Assembly: GCF_041053105.1 (NCBI RefSeq)
Contig: NZ_CP163444.1
Location: forward strand, 5,766,001 to 5,830,000
Source of the DNA: Streptomyces sp. R44
GTDB lineage: Bacteria; Actinomycetota; Actinomycetes; Streptomycetales; Streptomycetaceae
DNA length: 64,000 bases
Direction: 5' to 3'
Part shown: positions 7,397-16,661 of the stretch, in pieces
How positions within the stretch are numbered: the stretch's first letter is position 1
How the letters are laid out: each line of letters starts with the position of its first letter
Program-made: the position numbers and the translations under genes
The notes under the pieces: model-generated
Told to the model about the DNA's origin: nothing
Databases searched by the model: none
The model's input: only the letters and a program-made list of their open reading frames with translations

Positions 7397-10243
7397 ATGC
7401 GAGCACCGGTGCAGAAGAAGCGGCCTCGGAGCAAGAACGGCACGCAGAGCCAGACCCCCGGTGAGCCGCAGGCCCCGGCCGGCCGGCCCAAGCGCGTCCG
7501 CAACCGGCTGGTCGCCGGCGTCGCCCTCGTCGGCGTCACCGTCCTCGCCGCCGGAGCCCCCGCGATCCTCGCCGCCTCGACCGAGCTCACCGAGTCCCAG
7601 CGCCTCGTCACCCTCGCCGAACTCGACCGGCAGGCCGTCACCCTCGCGCACTCCCTCGCCGACGAGCGCGACGAGGTCGTCGCGTACATCGCCGCGGGCC
7701 GCGACGCCCAGACCGGCGACGCCAAGCACAAGCGGCAGATCACCGACGCGCGGTCCACCCGGGTCGACCGCCAGATCGACGAGATCCGGCCCGCCGCCCC
7801 CACCGAACTCCGCCGCGACCTCGCCACCGTCCCCTCCGTCCGCCGCGCCGCCCTGACCGGCAAGGGCACGGCCCTGGAGGCCCACAAGGCGTACTCGGAC
7901 ATCATCGGCAAGCTCCAGGCCCTCGCCGACGAACTCGCCGACAAGACCCCGGCCCGCGCCTCCGACGCCGCGCTGACCGAGGCCACCCGCGCCCCCGCCG
8001 CCCTCGGCCGTGCCGTCGAACAGGCCTCCGCCACCCGCAGCCTGCTCCTCGCCGCGCTCTCCGTGCCGCAGCCCGAGCCCACCGGGGACGTCCACTACGA
8101 CGAGCGGACCGGCACCTACGTCGCCGACGAACCCGCGGGCGCCGCCGAGGCGGAGCGCGCCCGCGACGGCCTGAGCGCCGCCGCCCAACAGGCCCGCGTC
8201 CGCGAGCTCGCCGCCCTCGGCGACTTCGACCAGGCCGCCGGTGCCACCGCCCGCGACTCCCTCGCGGCCACCGTCACCGGCCCCGACGTCAAGACGGCCG
8301 AGCTCGCCCTCGGCACCCTCACCGACCAGCCCAAGCTGACCGAGGCCGAGCGCCGCACCGACCCGACCGCCCTTGAGGCCGCCCTCTCCGCCCGCATCGA
8401 GCAGATGCGCGGCGTCGAGTCCGCCCTCGCCACCGAGCGCGTCGAACGCCTCGCCGCCCTCCGCGACGACGACGTCGAAGCCCTCGAACTGCGCATCGCC
8501 TTCCTCGGCGGCTGCCTCCTCGTCGCGATCGGCATCTCCACCTACGTCGCCCGCACCCTCACCCGGCCGCTCGCCGTGCTCCGCCTCGGCGCCGCCCGGC
8601 TCGCCGCCGCGCCCGAGCCGCACGCCGAGGAAGCGATCCGCTTCACCGGCCGCAACGACGAGTTCGCGCAGGTCGTCCGCTCGCTCAACGCCCTCCAGGG
8701 CAAGCTCGCCGGCCTCGCCGCGCAGACCGAGCGGCTCACCGACGAGCGCGCCGACCTGGCCGCCGCCAAGGAGGCCGTCGGCGCCGAACTCGCCGCCCAG
8801 CGCGCCGAGCTCCAGGGCCGGGTCGCCCTCCTGACCGCCGACCTCGAACGGCTCAGGAACTCCGTCCACCACACCTTCGTGAACCTCTCGCTGCGCAGCC
8901 TCGGGCTCGTCGAGCGACAGCTCGGCGTCATCGAGAAGCTGGAGGAGCGCGAGCAGGACCCGGACCGCCTCGCGACCCTCTTCAAGCTCGACCACATGGC
9001 GACCGTGATGCGCCGCCACAGCGAGAACCTCCTCGTCCTCGCCGGTCACGAGCACGTCCACGGCCACGCCGGGCCCGTCCCGCTCGTCGACGTGCTGCGC
9101 GCCGCCGTCAGCGAGATCGAGCGGTACGAGCGGGTCACCATCCAGTCCCTGCCGCCGCACGCCCAGGTCGCCGGCTTCGCCGCGGACGACCTGAGCCACC
9201 TGGTCGCGGAACTCCTGGAGAACGCCACCTCCTTCTCGCCGCCCGACGCCGAGGTCCAGCTCGCCGGCTGGCTCCTGGAGAGCGGCGAGGTGATGCTCTC
9301 CGTGCAGGACGCGGGCATCGGCATGGCCCCCGCCCGGGCCGCCGAGCTCAACGCGCGCCTCGCCGAGGCCGACCCGGAGGCCTTCGAGGGCGAGGGCCTC
9401 GGCATGCGGGTCGTCGCCCTGCTCGCCGCCCGCCACGGGGTGCGCGTCGAACTGCGCGAGCAGAAGCCGGGCGGTACGGCGGCCGTCGTGGTCCTGCCGC
9501 TGCCCCTGCTGCCCACCACCCCGCCGACGGCCGTGTCGGAGCCCGTACGGGTCGCGGGCGCCGCGCCCGTGCTCCAGCTGCCCGGCTCGGCCGCCGAGGC
9601 CAACTCCAACACCCTGCCGTCCCGCCACCGCGACCCGCTCGTGGAGGCGGCGGAGGCCGCGTTCCTGGCGGCGGAGACGAGCCCGGCGCAGGAGCCGGAG
9701 GCGGCAGAGGCGTACGAGCCCGAGCCCGAGCCCGCGCCGGTGGAGGCGTACGAGCCCGAGCCCGCGCCGGTGGAGGCGTACGAGCCCGAGCCCGCGCCGG
9801 TGGAGGCGCCCGAGCCCGCGCCGGAGCCGGAAGCCGCCCCGTACGCGTCCGTCTCCGAGACCACGCTCCAGGTCCGGCTGCCCGACCCGCCGCCGGAGCC
9901 GGACACCCACGAGCGCGCCGCCGACGGCGAGGAGACGGCTCACGCCGAGGCGTCCACCGCCGAAGTCCCCGGACCGCGCTCCGGACAGTGGGAGCGGGTC
10001 ACCGACAAGGGCCTGCCCAAGCGCACCCCCCAGGTGGTCAAGCAGGCGGGCGGCCCCACCGCGCCCCGCCAGGGCAGCGTGGACGCGGAGGCCCTGCGCC
10101 GCCGGCTCGGCGGCTTCCACCAGGGCGCCAAGGCCGGGCGCCGGGACGTGGAGGCGGAGCTGGACACGGCACGCATAGAAGCCGCGAGGACTGCACGTAC
10201 AGAGGAGATGACGGGGGACACAGTCGAGGAGGCACGCAGTTGA
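7397..10243 (+). CDS. Conservon sensor kinase-like protein (CvnA type) with nitrate/nitrite-sensor domain
   Basis: The first gene of a conservon encodes a 948-residue membrane protein. A basic N-terminus precedes TM1 (about 35-55). A long Ala/Arg-rich extracytoplasmic NIT-like region (60-360), TM2 (about 365-385), HAMP, a coiled segment and a HATPase domain follow, the last with ENATSFS (N-box), DAGIGM and GLGMRVV. The usual H-box is not present; the equivalent helix carries LDHMATVMRRHSENLL as in other CvnA proteins. The last 200 residues are Pro/Glu-rich and include three copies of a ten-residue repeat. GTPase-coupled signalling at the membrane is expected. The ATG has a weak ribosome site. 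It overlaps the next gene. Confidence 0.9.
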   Translation: MRAPVQKKRPRSKNGTQSQTPGEPQAPAGRPKRVRNRLVAGVALVGVTVLAAGAPAILAASTELTESQRLVTLAELDRQAVTLAHSLADERDEVVAYIAAGRDAQTGDAKHKRQITDARSTRVDRQIDEIRPAAPTELRRDLATVPSVRRAALTGKGTALEAHKAYSDIIGKLQALADELADKTPARASDAALTEATRAPAALGRAVEQASATRSLLLAALSVPQPEPTGDVHYDERTGTYVADEPAGAAEAERARDGLSAAAQQARVRELAALGDFDQAAGATARDSLAATVTGPDVKTAELALGTLTDQPKLTEAERRTDPTALEAALSARIEQMRGVESALATERVERLAALRDDDVEALELRIAFLGGCLLVAIGISTYVARTLTRPLAVLRLGAARLAAAPEPHAEEAIRFTGRNDEFAQVVRSLNALQGKLAGLAAQTERLTDERADLAAAKEAVGAELAAQRAELQGRVALLTADLERLRNSVHHTFVNLSLRSLGLVERQLGVIEKLEEREQDPDRLATLFKLDHMATVMRRHSENLLVLAGHEHVHGHAGPVPLVDVLRAAVSEIERYERVTIQSLPPHAQVAGFAADDLSHLVAELLENATSFSPPDAEVQLAGWLLESGEVMLSVQDAGIGMAPARAAELNARLAEADPEAFEGEGLGMRVVALLAARHGVRVELREQKPGGTAAVVVLPLPLLPTTPPTAVSEPVRVAGAAPVLQLPGSAAEANSNTLPSRHRDPLVEAAEAAFLAAETSPAQEPEAAEAYEPEPEPAPVEAYEPEPAPVEAYEPEPAPVEAPEPAPEPEAAPYASVSETTLQVRLPDPPPEPDTHERAADGEETAHAEASTAEVPGPRSGQWERVTDKGLPKRTPQVVKQAGGPTAPRQGSVDAEALRRRLGGFHQGAKAGRRDVEAELDTARIEAARTARTEEMTGDTVEEARS
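9710..9805 (+). repeat. 30-bp in-frame tandem repeat in the CvnA tail
   Basis: Three copies of a 30-bp unit encode AYEPEPAPVE repeats; the first copy carries an additional six bases. The array lies in a linker and probably varies in copy number among strains. Confidence 0.85.
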
Positions 10244-10731
10244 CCGCGACGGGAACGTTCGGACTGAGCACGGAAGCCCGCAACCTGCAATGGCTGCTGG
10301 GGAATCTGGTGGAGGAGGTCCCGGGTGTCCGCTCGGTGGCCGTCGTCTCCTCCGACGGCCTGATGCTGCTCTCGTCGGACCCTGCCACCCAGCAGGCCGC
10401 GACGGGCGCCGCCGAAGCCCGCCGGCCCGGCGGACCGCGCGGCTCCAGCGCCGATCTGGCGACCATCGTCTCCGGCATCGGCAGCCTCACCGTCGGCGCC
10501 GCCCGGCTGATGGACGGCGGCGGGGTCAAGCAGACGATGGTGGCCATGGAGGAGGGCAGCGTCTTCGTCATGTCGATCAGCGACGGCTCGCTGCTCGGCG
10601 TGCACGCCACGCCCGACTGCGACATGAGCGTCGTGGCGTACCACATGGCGCTCTTCGTGGGCCGCGCCGGTCACGTCCTCACTCCCGAAGTCCGCAGTGA
10701 GCTGCGCAAATCGATGGAGAGCACCCAGTGA
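10240..10731 (+). CDS. Roadblock/LC7 domain protein (CvnB type)
   Basis: The 163-residue roadblock/LC7 protein belongs to the family that binds and modulates Ras-like GTPases. Diagnostic segments are WLLGNLVEEVPGVRSVAVVSSDGLML and the hydrophobic strands around FVMSISDGSLLGV. The start is TTG at 10240, fixed by GGAGG seven bases upstream and overlapping the cvnA stop, which implies coupled translation. In conservons CvnB sits between the membrane kinase-like protein and the CvnD GTPase. Confidence 0.93.
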   Translation: MTATGTFGLSTEARNLQWLLGNLVEEVPGVRSVAVVSSDGLMLLSSDPATQQAATGAAEARRPGGPRGSSADLATIVSGIGSLTVGAARLMDGGGVKQTMVAMEEGSVFVMSISDGSLLGVHATPDCDMSVVAYHMALFVGRAGHVLTPEVRSELRKSMESTQ

Positions 10732-11150
10732 CGTCGATGTCATCGGCTCATCACGCCTTCAAGCTGCCGGTACGGGGAGAGGGGCGCCGCCCCGCGCGCG
10801 TGCGCCCGTACTCGCTGACCGGCGGCCGTACCCGCTTCGGGCACATCCTGCTCGTCGAGACCTTCGTGGCCGCGCTCGAAGCGCCCGCCGCCCGCAAGGT
10901 CCTGACGGACGGCGGCCCGGCCGCCCGCGGGCTGATGCCGGAGATGCGGGCCATCGTCGAGATCTGCCGCCGGATGCGGACGGTCGCGGAGATCTCGGCG
11001 CTTCTCAAGATGCCGTTGGGTGTCGTCCGGGTGCTGCTCAGCGACCTGGCCGACCAGGGAAAGATCCGTGTGTACGGGACCGGTCACGGCACCGGCCAGC
11101 CCGACCGCGCGCTCCTCGAAAGGGTGCTGAGTGGACTCCGTCGTCTCTGA
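10728..11150 (+). CDS. DUF742 protein (CvnC type)
   Basis: The 140-residue protein has the DUF742 pattern VRPYSLTGGRTRF near the N-terminus and a winged-helix-like C-terminal half (RTVAEISALLKMPLGVVRVLLSDLADQG). The GTG start overlaps the cvnB stop by four bases. In other conservons the equivalent protein is part of a membrane-proximal complex with CvnA, CvnB and CvnD; the predicted helix-turn-helix could act in protein or DNA binding. Confidence 0.93.
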   Translation: MTSMSSAHHAFKLPVRGEGRRPARVRPYSLTGGRTRFGHILLVETFVAALEAPAARKVLTDGGPAARGLMPEMRAIVEICRRMRTVAEISALLKMPLGVVRVLLSDLADQGKIRVYGTGHGTGQPDRALLERVLSGLRRL

Positions 11151-11814
11151 CGCCACCGCCGTCTCCGAAACTCCGGCGGTCGCCGGCATCCCCGCCCAGC
11201 CGGGCCCCGAGGATCCCGTGCTCGACACCGAAGAGGGCGCGCAGGACTGGCAGCTCGACCACTCCCGCGCCCCGATCGCGACGAAGATCGTCGTCGCGGG
11301 CGGCTTCGGCGTCGGCAAGACCACCTTCGTCCGCGCCGTCTCGGAGATCACCCCGCTCCAGACCGAGGCGCTGATGACCCGGGCGAGCGAGGACACCGAC
11401 GACCTCACCGCCACCCCGGACAAGCTCACCACCACGGTGGCGATGGACTTCGGCCGGATCACCCTCGACAACGACCTGGTGCTGTACGTCTTCGGTACGC
11501 CGGGACAGCAGCGCTTCTGGTTCATGTGGGACGACCTGGTACGCGGGGCGATCGGGGCGATCGTGCTCGCCGACACCCGCCGGCTCACGGACTGCTTCCC
11601 GGCGCTCGACTACTTCGAGAGCTGCGGGCTGCCGTACATCGTGGCCGTCAACCACTTCGAGGGCACGGAGCTGTTCGAGGCGGACGACGTCAGGGAGGCC
11701 CTGACCGTGCCCGCGCACGTACCCGTGGTGATCATGGACGCGCGCAAGCGGTACAGCGTCGTCGAGAGCCTGCTCGCGATGGTCGCGCACGCGCTCGAAG
11801 CCACCCCGGAATAG
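11131..11814 (+). CDS. Small GTPase (CvnD type)
   Basis: The 227-residue GTP-binding protein has P-loop GGFGVGKTT with Lys63, switch-II equivalent FGTPGQQRFWFMW in place of DxxGQE, and a divergent G4 motif VNHFEG instead of NKxD. The missing Asp is usual for CvnD proteins and may relax guanine specificity. The GTG start lies 20 bp inside cvnC, with GAAAGGG upstream, so the genes are translationally coupled. It is the output GTPase of the conservon. Confidence 0.93.
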   Translation: MDSVVSDATAVSETPAVAGIPAQPGPEDPVLDTEEGAQDWQLDHSRAPIATKIVVAGGFGVGKTTFVRAVSEITPLQTEALMTRASEDTDDLTATPDKLTTTVAMDFGRITLDNDLVLYVFGTPGQQRFWFMWDDLVRGAIGAIVLADTRRLTDCFPALDYFESCGLPYIVAVNHFEGTELFEADDVREALTVPAHVPVVIMDARKRYSVVESLLAMVAHALEATPE

Positions 11815-11849
11815 TTCCCACCGTCGCAACACTCGCAGGAGCCCCGCCC

Positions 11850-13085
11850 ATGCGGAAGATACTCATAGTCGGCGCCGGCCAGTCCGGCCTGCAGCTCGCC
11901 CTCGGCCTCCAGTCGCAGGGGTACGAGGTCACCCTCATGTCGAACCGGACCGCGGACGAGATCCGCAACGGCCGGGTCATGTCCACCCAGTGCATGTTCG
12001 ACACCGCCCTGCAGCACGAGCGGGACCTCGGGCTCAACTTCTGGGAGTCCCAGGCCCCCCGCATCGAGGGCCTCGGCGTCTCCGTCGCCGGCCCCGACTC
12101 CGCCCGCCTGATCGACTGGGTCGGCCGGCTCGACGGGTACGCCCAGTCCGTGGACCAGCGCGTGAAGATGGCCGGCTGGATGGACACCTTCGCCCAGCGC
12201 GGCGGCCAGCTGGTGATACACGGCGCGGCCGTCGGCGACCTGGACTACTTCTCCCGCAGCTACGACCTGGTGCTGGTGGCGGCCGGGAAGGGCGAGCTGG
12301 TCTCCATGTTCGGCCGGGACGCCTCCCGTTCGCCGTACAGCGAGCCGCAGCGCGCCCTGGCCGTCGCGTACGTCCACGGCCTCGGCCCGCGCCCCGAGCA
12401 CCCCGAGTTCGACGCGGTGCGCTGCAACATCGTCCCGGGTGTCGGCGAGCTCTTCGTCATGCCGACCCTCACCACCGGCGGCCGCGCCGACATCCTCTTC
12501 TGGGAGGGGATACCCGGCGGCCCCGTCGACGCCTTCCGGGGCGTCAAGGACCCCTCCGAGCACCTCGCCCTGACGCTGGAGCTGATGGAGAAGTTCCTGC
12601 CCTGGGAGTACGCGCGGGCGACGAAGGTCGAGCTGACCGACGCGGGCGGCACCCTCGCCGGCCGGTACGCGCCGACCGTCCGCAACCCCATCGGCCGGCT
12701 CCCCGGCGGCGGCCTGGTCCTCGGCGTCGCCGACGTCGTCGTCGCCAACGACCCGATCACCGGCCAGGGCTCCAACTCGGCGTCCAAGTGCGCCGCCGCG
12801 TACCTCGCCGCCATCGTCGAGCAGGGCGACAAGCCCTTCGACGAGGAGTGGATGCAGGGTGCCTTCGACCGCTACTGGCAGACGGCCGAGCCCGTCACCA
12901 AGTGGACGAACGCGATGCTGGCGCCCCCGCCGGAGCACATCCTGAACCTCCTCGGCGCGGCCGGCCAGCTCCAGCCGATCGCCGACCGCTTCGCGAACGG
13001 CTTCAACGACCCGGCCGACTTCGAGAACTTCTTCTTCGACCCGGAGAAGACGAACGCGTACCTGGCCGAGGTCGCGGGCGGCTGA
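11850..13085 (+). CDS. FAD-dependent styrene-monooxygenase-like protein
   Basis: The 411-residue flavoprotein starts with a Rossmann dinucleotide fold (VGAGQSG, Gly8/10/13) and carries the StyA-like features DLVLVAAGKGEL, the central sheet, and VVANDPITGQGSNSASKCAAAYL, the DG/GD-like FAD site of group E monooxygenases. These use reduced FAD from a separate reductase to epoxidise or hydroxylate small molecules. It begins 35 bp after cvnD with GGAG eight bases before the ATG, so it is probably the last gene of the conservon transcript. The substrate is not readable. No reductase gene is adjacent. Confidence 0.88.
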   Translation: MRKILIVGAGQSGLQLALGLQSQGYEVTLMSNRTADEIRNGRVMSTQCMFDTALQHERDLGLNFWESQAPRIEGLGVSVAGPDSARLIDWVGRLDGYAQSVDQRVKMAGWMDTFAQRGGQLVIHGAAVGDLDYFSRSYDLVLVAAGKGELVSMFGRDASRSPYSEPQRALAVAYVHGLGPRPEHPEFDAVRCNIVPGVGELFVMPTLTTGGRADILFWEGIPGGPVDAFRGVKDPSEHLALTLELMEKFLPWEYARATKVELTDAGGTLAGRYAPTVRNPIGRLPGGGLVLGVADVVVANDPITGQGSNSASKCAAAYLAAIVEQGDKPFDEEWMQGAFDRYWQTAEPVTKWTNAMLAPPPEHILNLLGAAGQLQPIADRFANGFNDPADFENFFFDPEKTNAYLAEVAGG

Positions 13086-13180
13086 TCGAGGCCTCCGGTC
13101 GACGGCCGGCGCCCGTGTGATGCGGGCCGGCCGTCGAAATCCGGTCGATGTGGCGCGTTCGCATGCCCGATCATGGGGGC

Positions 13181-13711
13181 ATGCCCCAGCAGAACACCCT
13201 CGCCCGCGTGGACGCGGACCTGGCCGCCGGCCGTGTGCCGATGGCGCGCCAGCGCCTGCGCGGACTCGTCTCCTCGTTCCCGTACGACCTGACCCTCCGC
13301 CGCCGGCTGGCCGAGGTGTACCGGCTGTACGGCGACGCGGCGGAGGCGGGGCGGTGGTCGTACCTCGAAGAGGACCGGCGTCCGGACGAGACCGCCGCCT
13401 TCGAGGAGCGGTACGGGTCTCCCGCCCGGCGGATGAAGGCCCTCGCCTGGCGCGGGCCCGAGGCGCTGGCCGCCACCGCCTTCGCCGAGGAGCAGCTGGT
13501 CGCGCTGCGCACCGCCCGCGCCGAGGAGCTCGGGCGGGCGGTCGACTGGGACGACCCGGCTTCCTACGAGGAGGACGCGGACGAGGAGCACGTGCCGGCC
13601 GACGACGGCTGGACGGTCGGCGGCTTCGTCCTGGGCGCCGGCTGCCTGGTGGGCCTGGTCGCCTTCGGGTTCCTCTGGGTGCTCGGGGTCATCTCGCTCT
13701 TCAGCGACTGA
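13181..13711 (+). CDS. DUF6584 family protein with a C-terminal membrane segment
   Basis: The 176-residue protein opens MPQQNTLARVDADLAAGR, followed by RLRGLVSSFPYDLTLRRRLAEVYRLYGD, a TPR-like helical pair typical of DUF6584. Residues about 145-170 form one membrane helix (VGGFVLGAGCLVGLVAFGFLW). The start is ATG at 13181; an in-frame ATG at 13148 is less likely. The last 148 bp overlap the 3' end of the MFS gene on the other strand. Function unknown. Confidence 0.8.
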   Translation: MPQQNTLARVDADLAAGRVPMARQRLRGLVSSFPYDLTLRRRLAEVYRLYGDAAEAGRWSYLEEDRRPDETAAFEERYGSPARRMKALAWRGPEALAATAFAEEQLVALRTARAEELGRAVDWDDPASYEEDADEEHVPADDGWTVGGFVLGAGCLVGLVAFGFLWVLGVISLFSD

Positions 13712-14895
13712 CGGCCCTCCTCCGCGCGGCGGACCGCGAGCGGGGTCAGGAGGCCCGTCAGGGCGAACAGGGCGCCCACGGCGAACCAGCCGGGGCGGCC
13801 CCAGCCGATGCAGAGCGCGATGAGCAGGCCGGGGCCGAGGGCCTCGGAGAGACCCGCTCCCAGGCCGAAGACGCCGAGGTACTGGCCGGTGGCGTGGGGC
13901 GGTGCCAGCGCGTACGACACCTCGAAGCCGCCCGCCGCGTGCCACAGCTCACCGACCGTGTGGACCACCACGGCGGTCAGGAGCAGGACGACCGCCACCG
14001 CGACCGGCGTCCCCGCGGACAGCGAGACGAGGGCGCAGGAGACGAGGAAGGCCGCTCCGGCGCGCCGGTAGGCGCGGCCGCCGGCCCGGGGCGAGTCGAC
14101 GCCGCGGCTCGCCCGCACCTGGAGGCCGACGACGAGGACCGTGTTGGCGAGCATGGTGCCGGAGACGAGCCAGTGCGGGGCGGTGGTGGATCCCACGAGC
14201 CAGAGCGGGATCGCGACCGTGAGCACCTTGAACTGGATCGCCATGATGCCGTCGAGCGCGGTGAGCGCCAGGTACGGCCGGTCCCGCAGCGCGATCCAGC
14301 GCGGGCCGCGGGCCGCGGGGGCGGGCGCGACGGGCGGCAGCAGGAACAGGACGGCGGCGGAGGCGGCGAACGCGCAGGCGTTCCCGGCGACGAGGACCTG
14401 GTAGGCGCCGAGCGTGCCGACCTGCACCGCCCAGCCCGCGAGGAGCGCGCCCAGGGAGATGCCGACATTGGTCACGGCCCGCAGATAGGCGCGGAACTCC
14501 TGCGGTCTGCCGCCTCCATGGTGCCGGATGAGCGGCGCCCGGGCGGCGAGACCGGCCGCCTTGGCGCCGGTGGCCGTGGAGACGGCGAGGACGAACGGCC
14601 AGAAGCTGTCGGCGAGGACGAAGGCCGCCGTGGCGACCGCCTGCACCGCCAGCGTGGTCACGTAGACCCCGCGCGCCCCGCGCCGGTCCGCGAGGTGGCC
14701 GACGGCGATCCCCACGGCCAGCGAGAGGAGCCCGGCGATGCCGAGCCCGAGCCCCACGGTGGCGGCCGGGAGGCGCACGGCCTGGGTGAAGTACAGGACG
14801 CCGGCGGTCAGGAAGAGCCCGCTGCCGACGGCGTTGACGAAGTTGGAGGCGGCGAGCGCGCGCTGGGGCCGGGTTTCCGGCAGCAGTCTGGGCAT
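13564..14895 (-). CDS. MFS transporter
   Basis: The protein has about 12 hydrophobic segments and the MFS loop motif GHLADRRGARG between TM2 and TM3, so it is an efflux-type permease of unknown substrate. The start is ATG at 14895, with GGAG seven bases upstream; an ATG at 14931 lacks a ribosome site. The membrane part ends near position 13720 (LTPLAVRRAEEG). The frame then runs a further 50 or so hydrophilic residues antisense through the end of the DUF6584 gene before a stop, so the C-terminal tail looks accidental, perhaps after loss of the original stop. Confidence 0.88.
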   Translation of the reverse strand: MPRLLPETRPQRALAASNFVNAVGSGLFLTAGVLYFTQAVRLPAATVGLGLGIAGLLSLAVGIAVGHLADRRGARGVYVTTLAVQAVATAAFVLADSFWPFVLAVSTATGAKAAGLAARAPLIRHHGGGRPQEFRAYLRAVTNVGISLGALLAGWAVQVGTLGAYQVLVAGNACAFAASAAVLFLLPPVAPAPAARGPRWIALRDRPYLALTALDGIMAIQFKVLTVAIPLWLVGSTTAPHWLVSGTMLANTVLVVGLQVRASRGVDSPRAGGRAYRRAGAAFLVSCALVSLSAGTPVAVAVVLLLTAVVVHTVGELWHAAGGFEVSYALAPPHATGQYLGVFGLGAGLSEALGPGLLIALCIGWGRPGWFAVGALFALTGLLTPLAVRRAEEGRQSLKSEMTPSTQRNPKATRPTRQPAPRTKPPTVQPSSAGTCSSSASSS

Positions 14896-15012
14896 GACGG
14901 GGCTCCGTGTCCGGGACAGGCGATCGGCCATCAGTAAGGACCCGTCAAGCTTGTTGCATATTACGTGCAGGAGCAAGAGGCATGCGGAAAGCGGGAGTTA
15001 GGGGGCGGTGGT

Positions 15013-16266
15013 TCAGCTCTTGTCGTACCCCTCGTCCGCGCCGTCCTTCGCTCCCGCCGGCAGCACGGGCGGCGTGTACGCCTCCAGGGCCTTCCCTCCC
15101 GGATCGGGCCGTACGGCTCCGAGCAGCGGGTTCGCCGCGAGCGGCGAGACCTTCACCTTCGCGCCCGGGCGCGGCGCCTGCACCACCAGGCCCCCGCCCA
15201 GATAGAGGGCCACATGGGTCGCGCCCGGGAAGTAGACCACCAGGTCGCCGGGGCGGAGCTCGGCGAGCGGCACCCGGGGCAGCGTCGCCCACTGCTCCTG
15301 GCTGGTCCTCGGCAGCTCCCGGCCCGCCGCCGCCCAGGCCTGCTGCGTCAGCCCCGAGCAGTCGTACGCCTCCGGGCCCTCCGCCCCCCACTCGTACGGC
15401 TTGCCGATCTGCCCCACCGCGAAGCGCAGCGCCTCCGCGCCCGCCCGGGACGGGGTGCGCGCGCTGTCCAGGACGCCGGAGTCGAGCAGCTCGCGCTGCG
15501 CCCCGGCGGTCTGGACGTGTTCGAGCGCGGTCAGCCGGGCCAGCTGCTCCGGCGACAGGGCGGCGAGCAGCTTCTCGACCTCGGACAGCTTGGCCCGCAC
15601 CTCGTCGCGCCGTTTGCGCTGCGCGGCCGCGAGCCCCTGCTGCCGGTCCAGGGCCTTGCGGGAGGCGCTCGCGAGGCTGCCCGCCTGCCGCTCCGCGCTG
15701 GCGAGCCGGGTGACGGCCGTGGCCCGGTCGCGGGCGGCGCGGTCCATCAGATGCCCCTCGTCCAGGGCCGACTGGGGGTCCGCGGCGAAGAGCAGCCGCA
15801 GGTACGAGGGGTACGCGGAGAGCACCGACCTGCCCTGGTACTGGTCCCGGGCGATCCGGCCGGCCGCGGCACGGCCCTGCGCCAGGGCGGTGCGGGCGGC
15901 GGTGAGCCGGGCGGTGACCTTCTTGGTGTCGGCGGCCTGGAGCTTCAGCTTCTCCTCGACGGCGTTGTACCGCTCGGTCGCCTCCTCGGCCTGCTGGTAG
16001 AGCGTCCGCAGCCGCGTGAGCAGCGCGCCGACGGAGTCCCCGCCGGGGGGTGGGAGCGCGGAGGCGTCGTCGTCCTCGACGGGGGGCGCGGACGGCGCCT
16101 TCGGGACGGAAGGGCCGACGGGGTCGACGGCGTCGCCGGGGTCGGCGGCCGCCGGCGGGTCGGCGGGCGGGTCCGGGGCGGCGCCCGCCGCCGGGAGCAC
16201 CCCCGTGAGCGCCGTCGCCGCGGCGAGCGCCCCCGTGCAGACCGTGCGCAGCAGCCTTCGCGACAC
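15013..16266 (-). CDS. Secreted NlpC/P60 (C40) peptidoglycan endopeptidase
   Basis: The 417-residue protein has a signal peptide (VSRRLLRTV to AAGA), a Pro/Asp-rich stretch, and a long coiled coil from about 85 to 285 (LYQQAEEATERYNAVEEKL, AQRKRRDEVRAKLSEVEKLL). The C-terminal NlpC/P60 domain carries the catalytic Cys in YDCSGLTQQAW and His in THVALYLGGG. Such enzymes cut the stem peptide between D-Glu and diaminopimelate. GTG at 16266 is preferred because GGAGG lies seven bases upstream. It is an RpfB/RipA-like cell-wall remodelling factor, not linked to any neighbour by function. Confidence 0.92.
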   Translation of the reverse strand: MSRRLLRTVCTGALAAATALTGVLPAAGAAPDPPADPPAAADPGDAVDPVGPSVPKAPSAPPVEDDDASALPPPGGDSVGALLTRLRTLYQQAEEATERYNAVEEKLKLQAADTKKVTARLTAARTALAQGRAAAGRIARDQYQGRSVLSAYPSYLRLLFAADPQSALDEGHLMDRAARDRATAVTRLASAERQAGSLASASRKALDRQQGLAAAQRKRRDEVRAKLSEVEKLLAALSPEQLARLTALEHVQTAGAQRELLDSGVLDSARTPSRAGAEALRFAVGQIGKPYEWGAEGPEAYDCSGLTQQAWAAAGRELPRTSQEQWATLPRVPLAELRPGDLVVYFPGATHVALYLGGGLVVQAPRPGAKVKVSPLAANPLLGAVRPDPGGKALEAYTPPVLPAGAKDGADEGYDKS

Positions 16267-16340
16267 GTCATCACCTCCACGGGGATGATGACGGGTCACT
16301 TCATCTGATTACCGTACGAATCGGGGCGCGCCCTTTCCTG

Positions 16341-16640
16341 TCACCCGTTCGGCTCCGTCGAAGGCTTCTGCGTCGGCTTCGACCACGGCCACTTCAGCTC
16401 CCGCCGCTCCCGCCCCTCGGGCGCGTACACGTACACCCAGCCGCGCTGCAGCCCGAGCCGCTTCGTGTAGCCCGAAGGCTCGCGCCGGTACGTGTGCAGG
16501 GTCGGCGGGTGCCCGTCGTGCGCCGGGACCGGGATCTCGTACCACTTCGGAGGGTGGCCGGTCGGGCCGACCAGGATCGGCAGGGCCCGGCCGTCGAGGG
16601 GGCCGCCACGGAAGGGGGTGTTCTCGCTTCTCACCCCCAC
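16341..16640 (-). CDS. Small conserved hypothetical protein
   Basis: The 99-residue soluble protein starts with GTG (MGVRSENTPFRGGPLDGRALP) and contains WYEIPVP and LQRGWVYVYAPEGRERR. No membrane segment or motif of known function is seen. GGGAGAG lies just upstream. It is 21 bp downstream of the TetR gene on the same strand and may be cotranscribed with it. Confidence 0.7.
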   Translation of the reverse strand: MGVRSENTPFRGGPLDGRALPILVGPTGHPPKWYEIPVPAHDGHPPTLHTYRREPSGYTKRLGLQRGWVYVYAPEGRERRELKWPWSKPTQKPSTEPNG

Positions 16641-16661
16641 AGTCTCTCCCGGCCCACCGCC

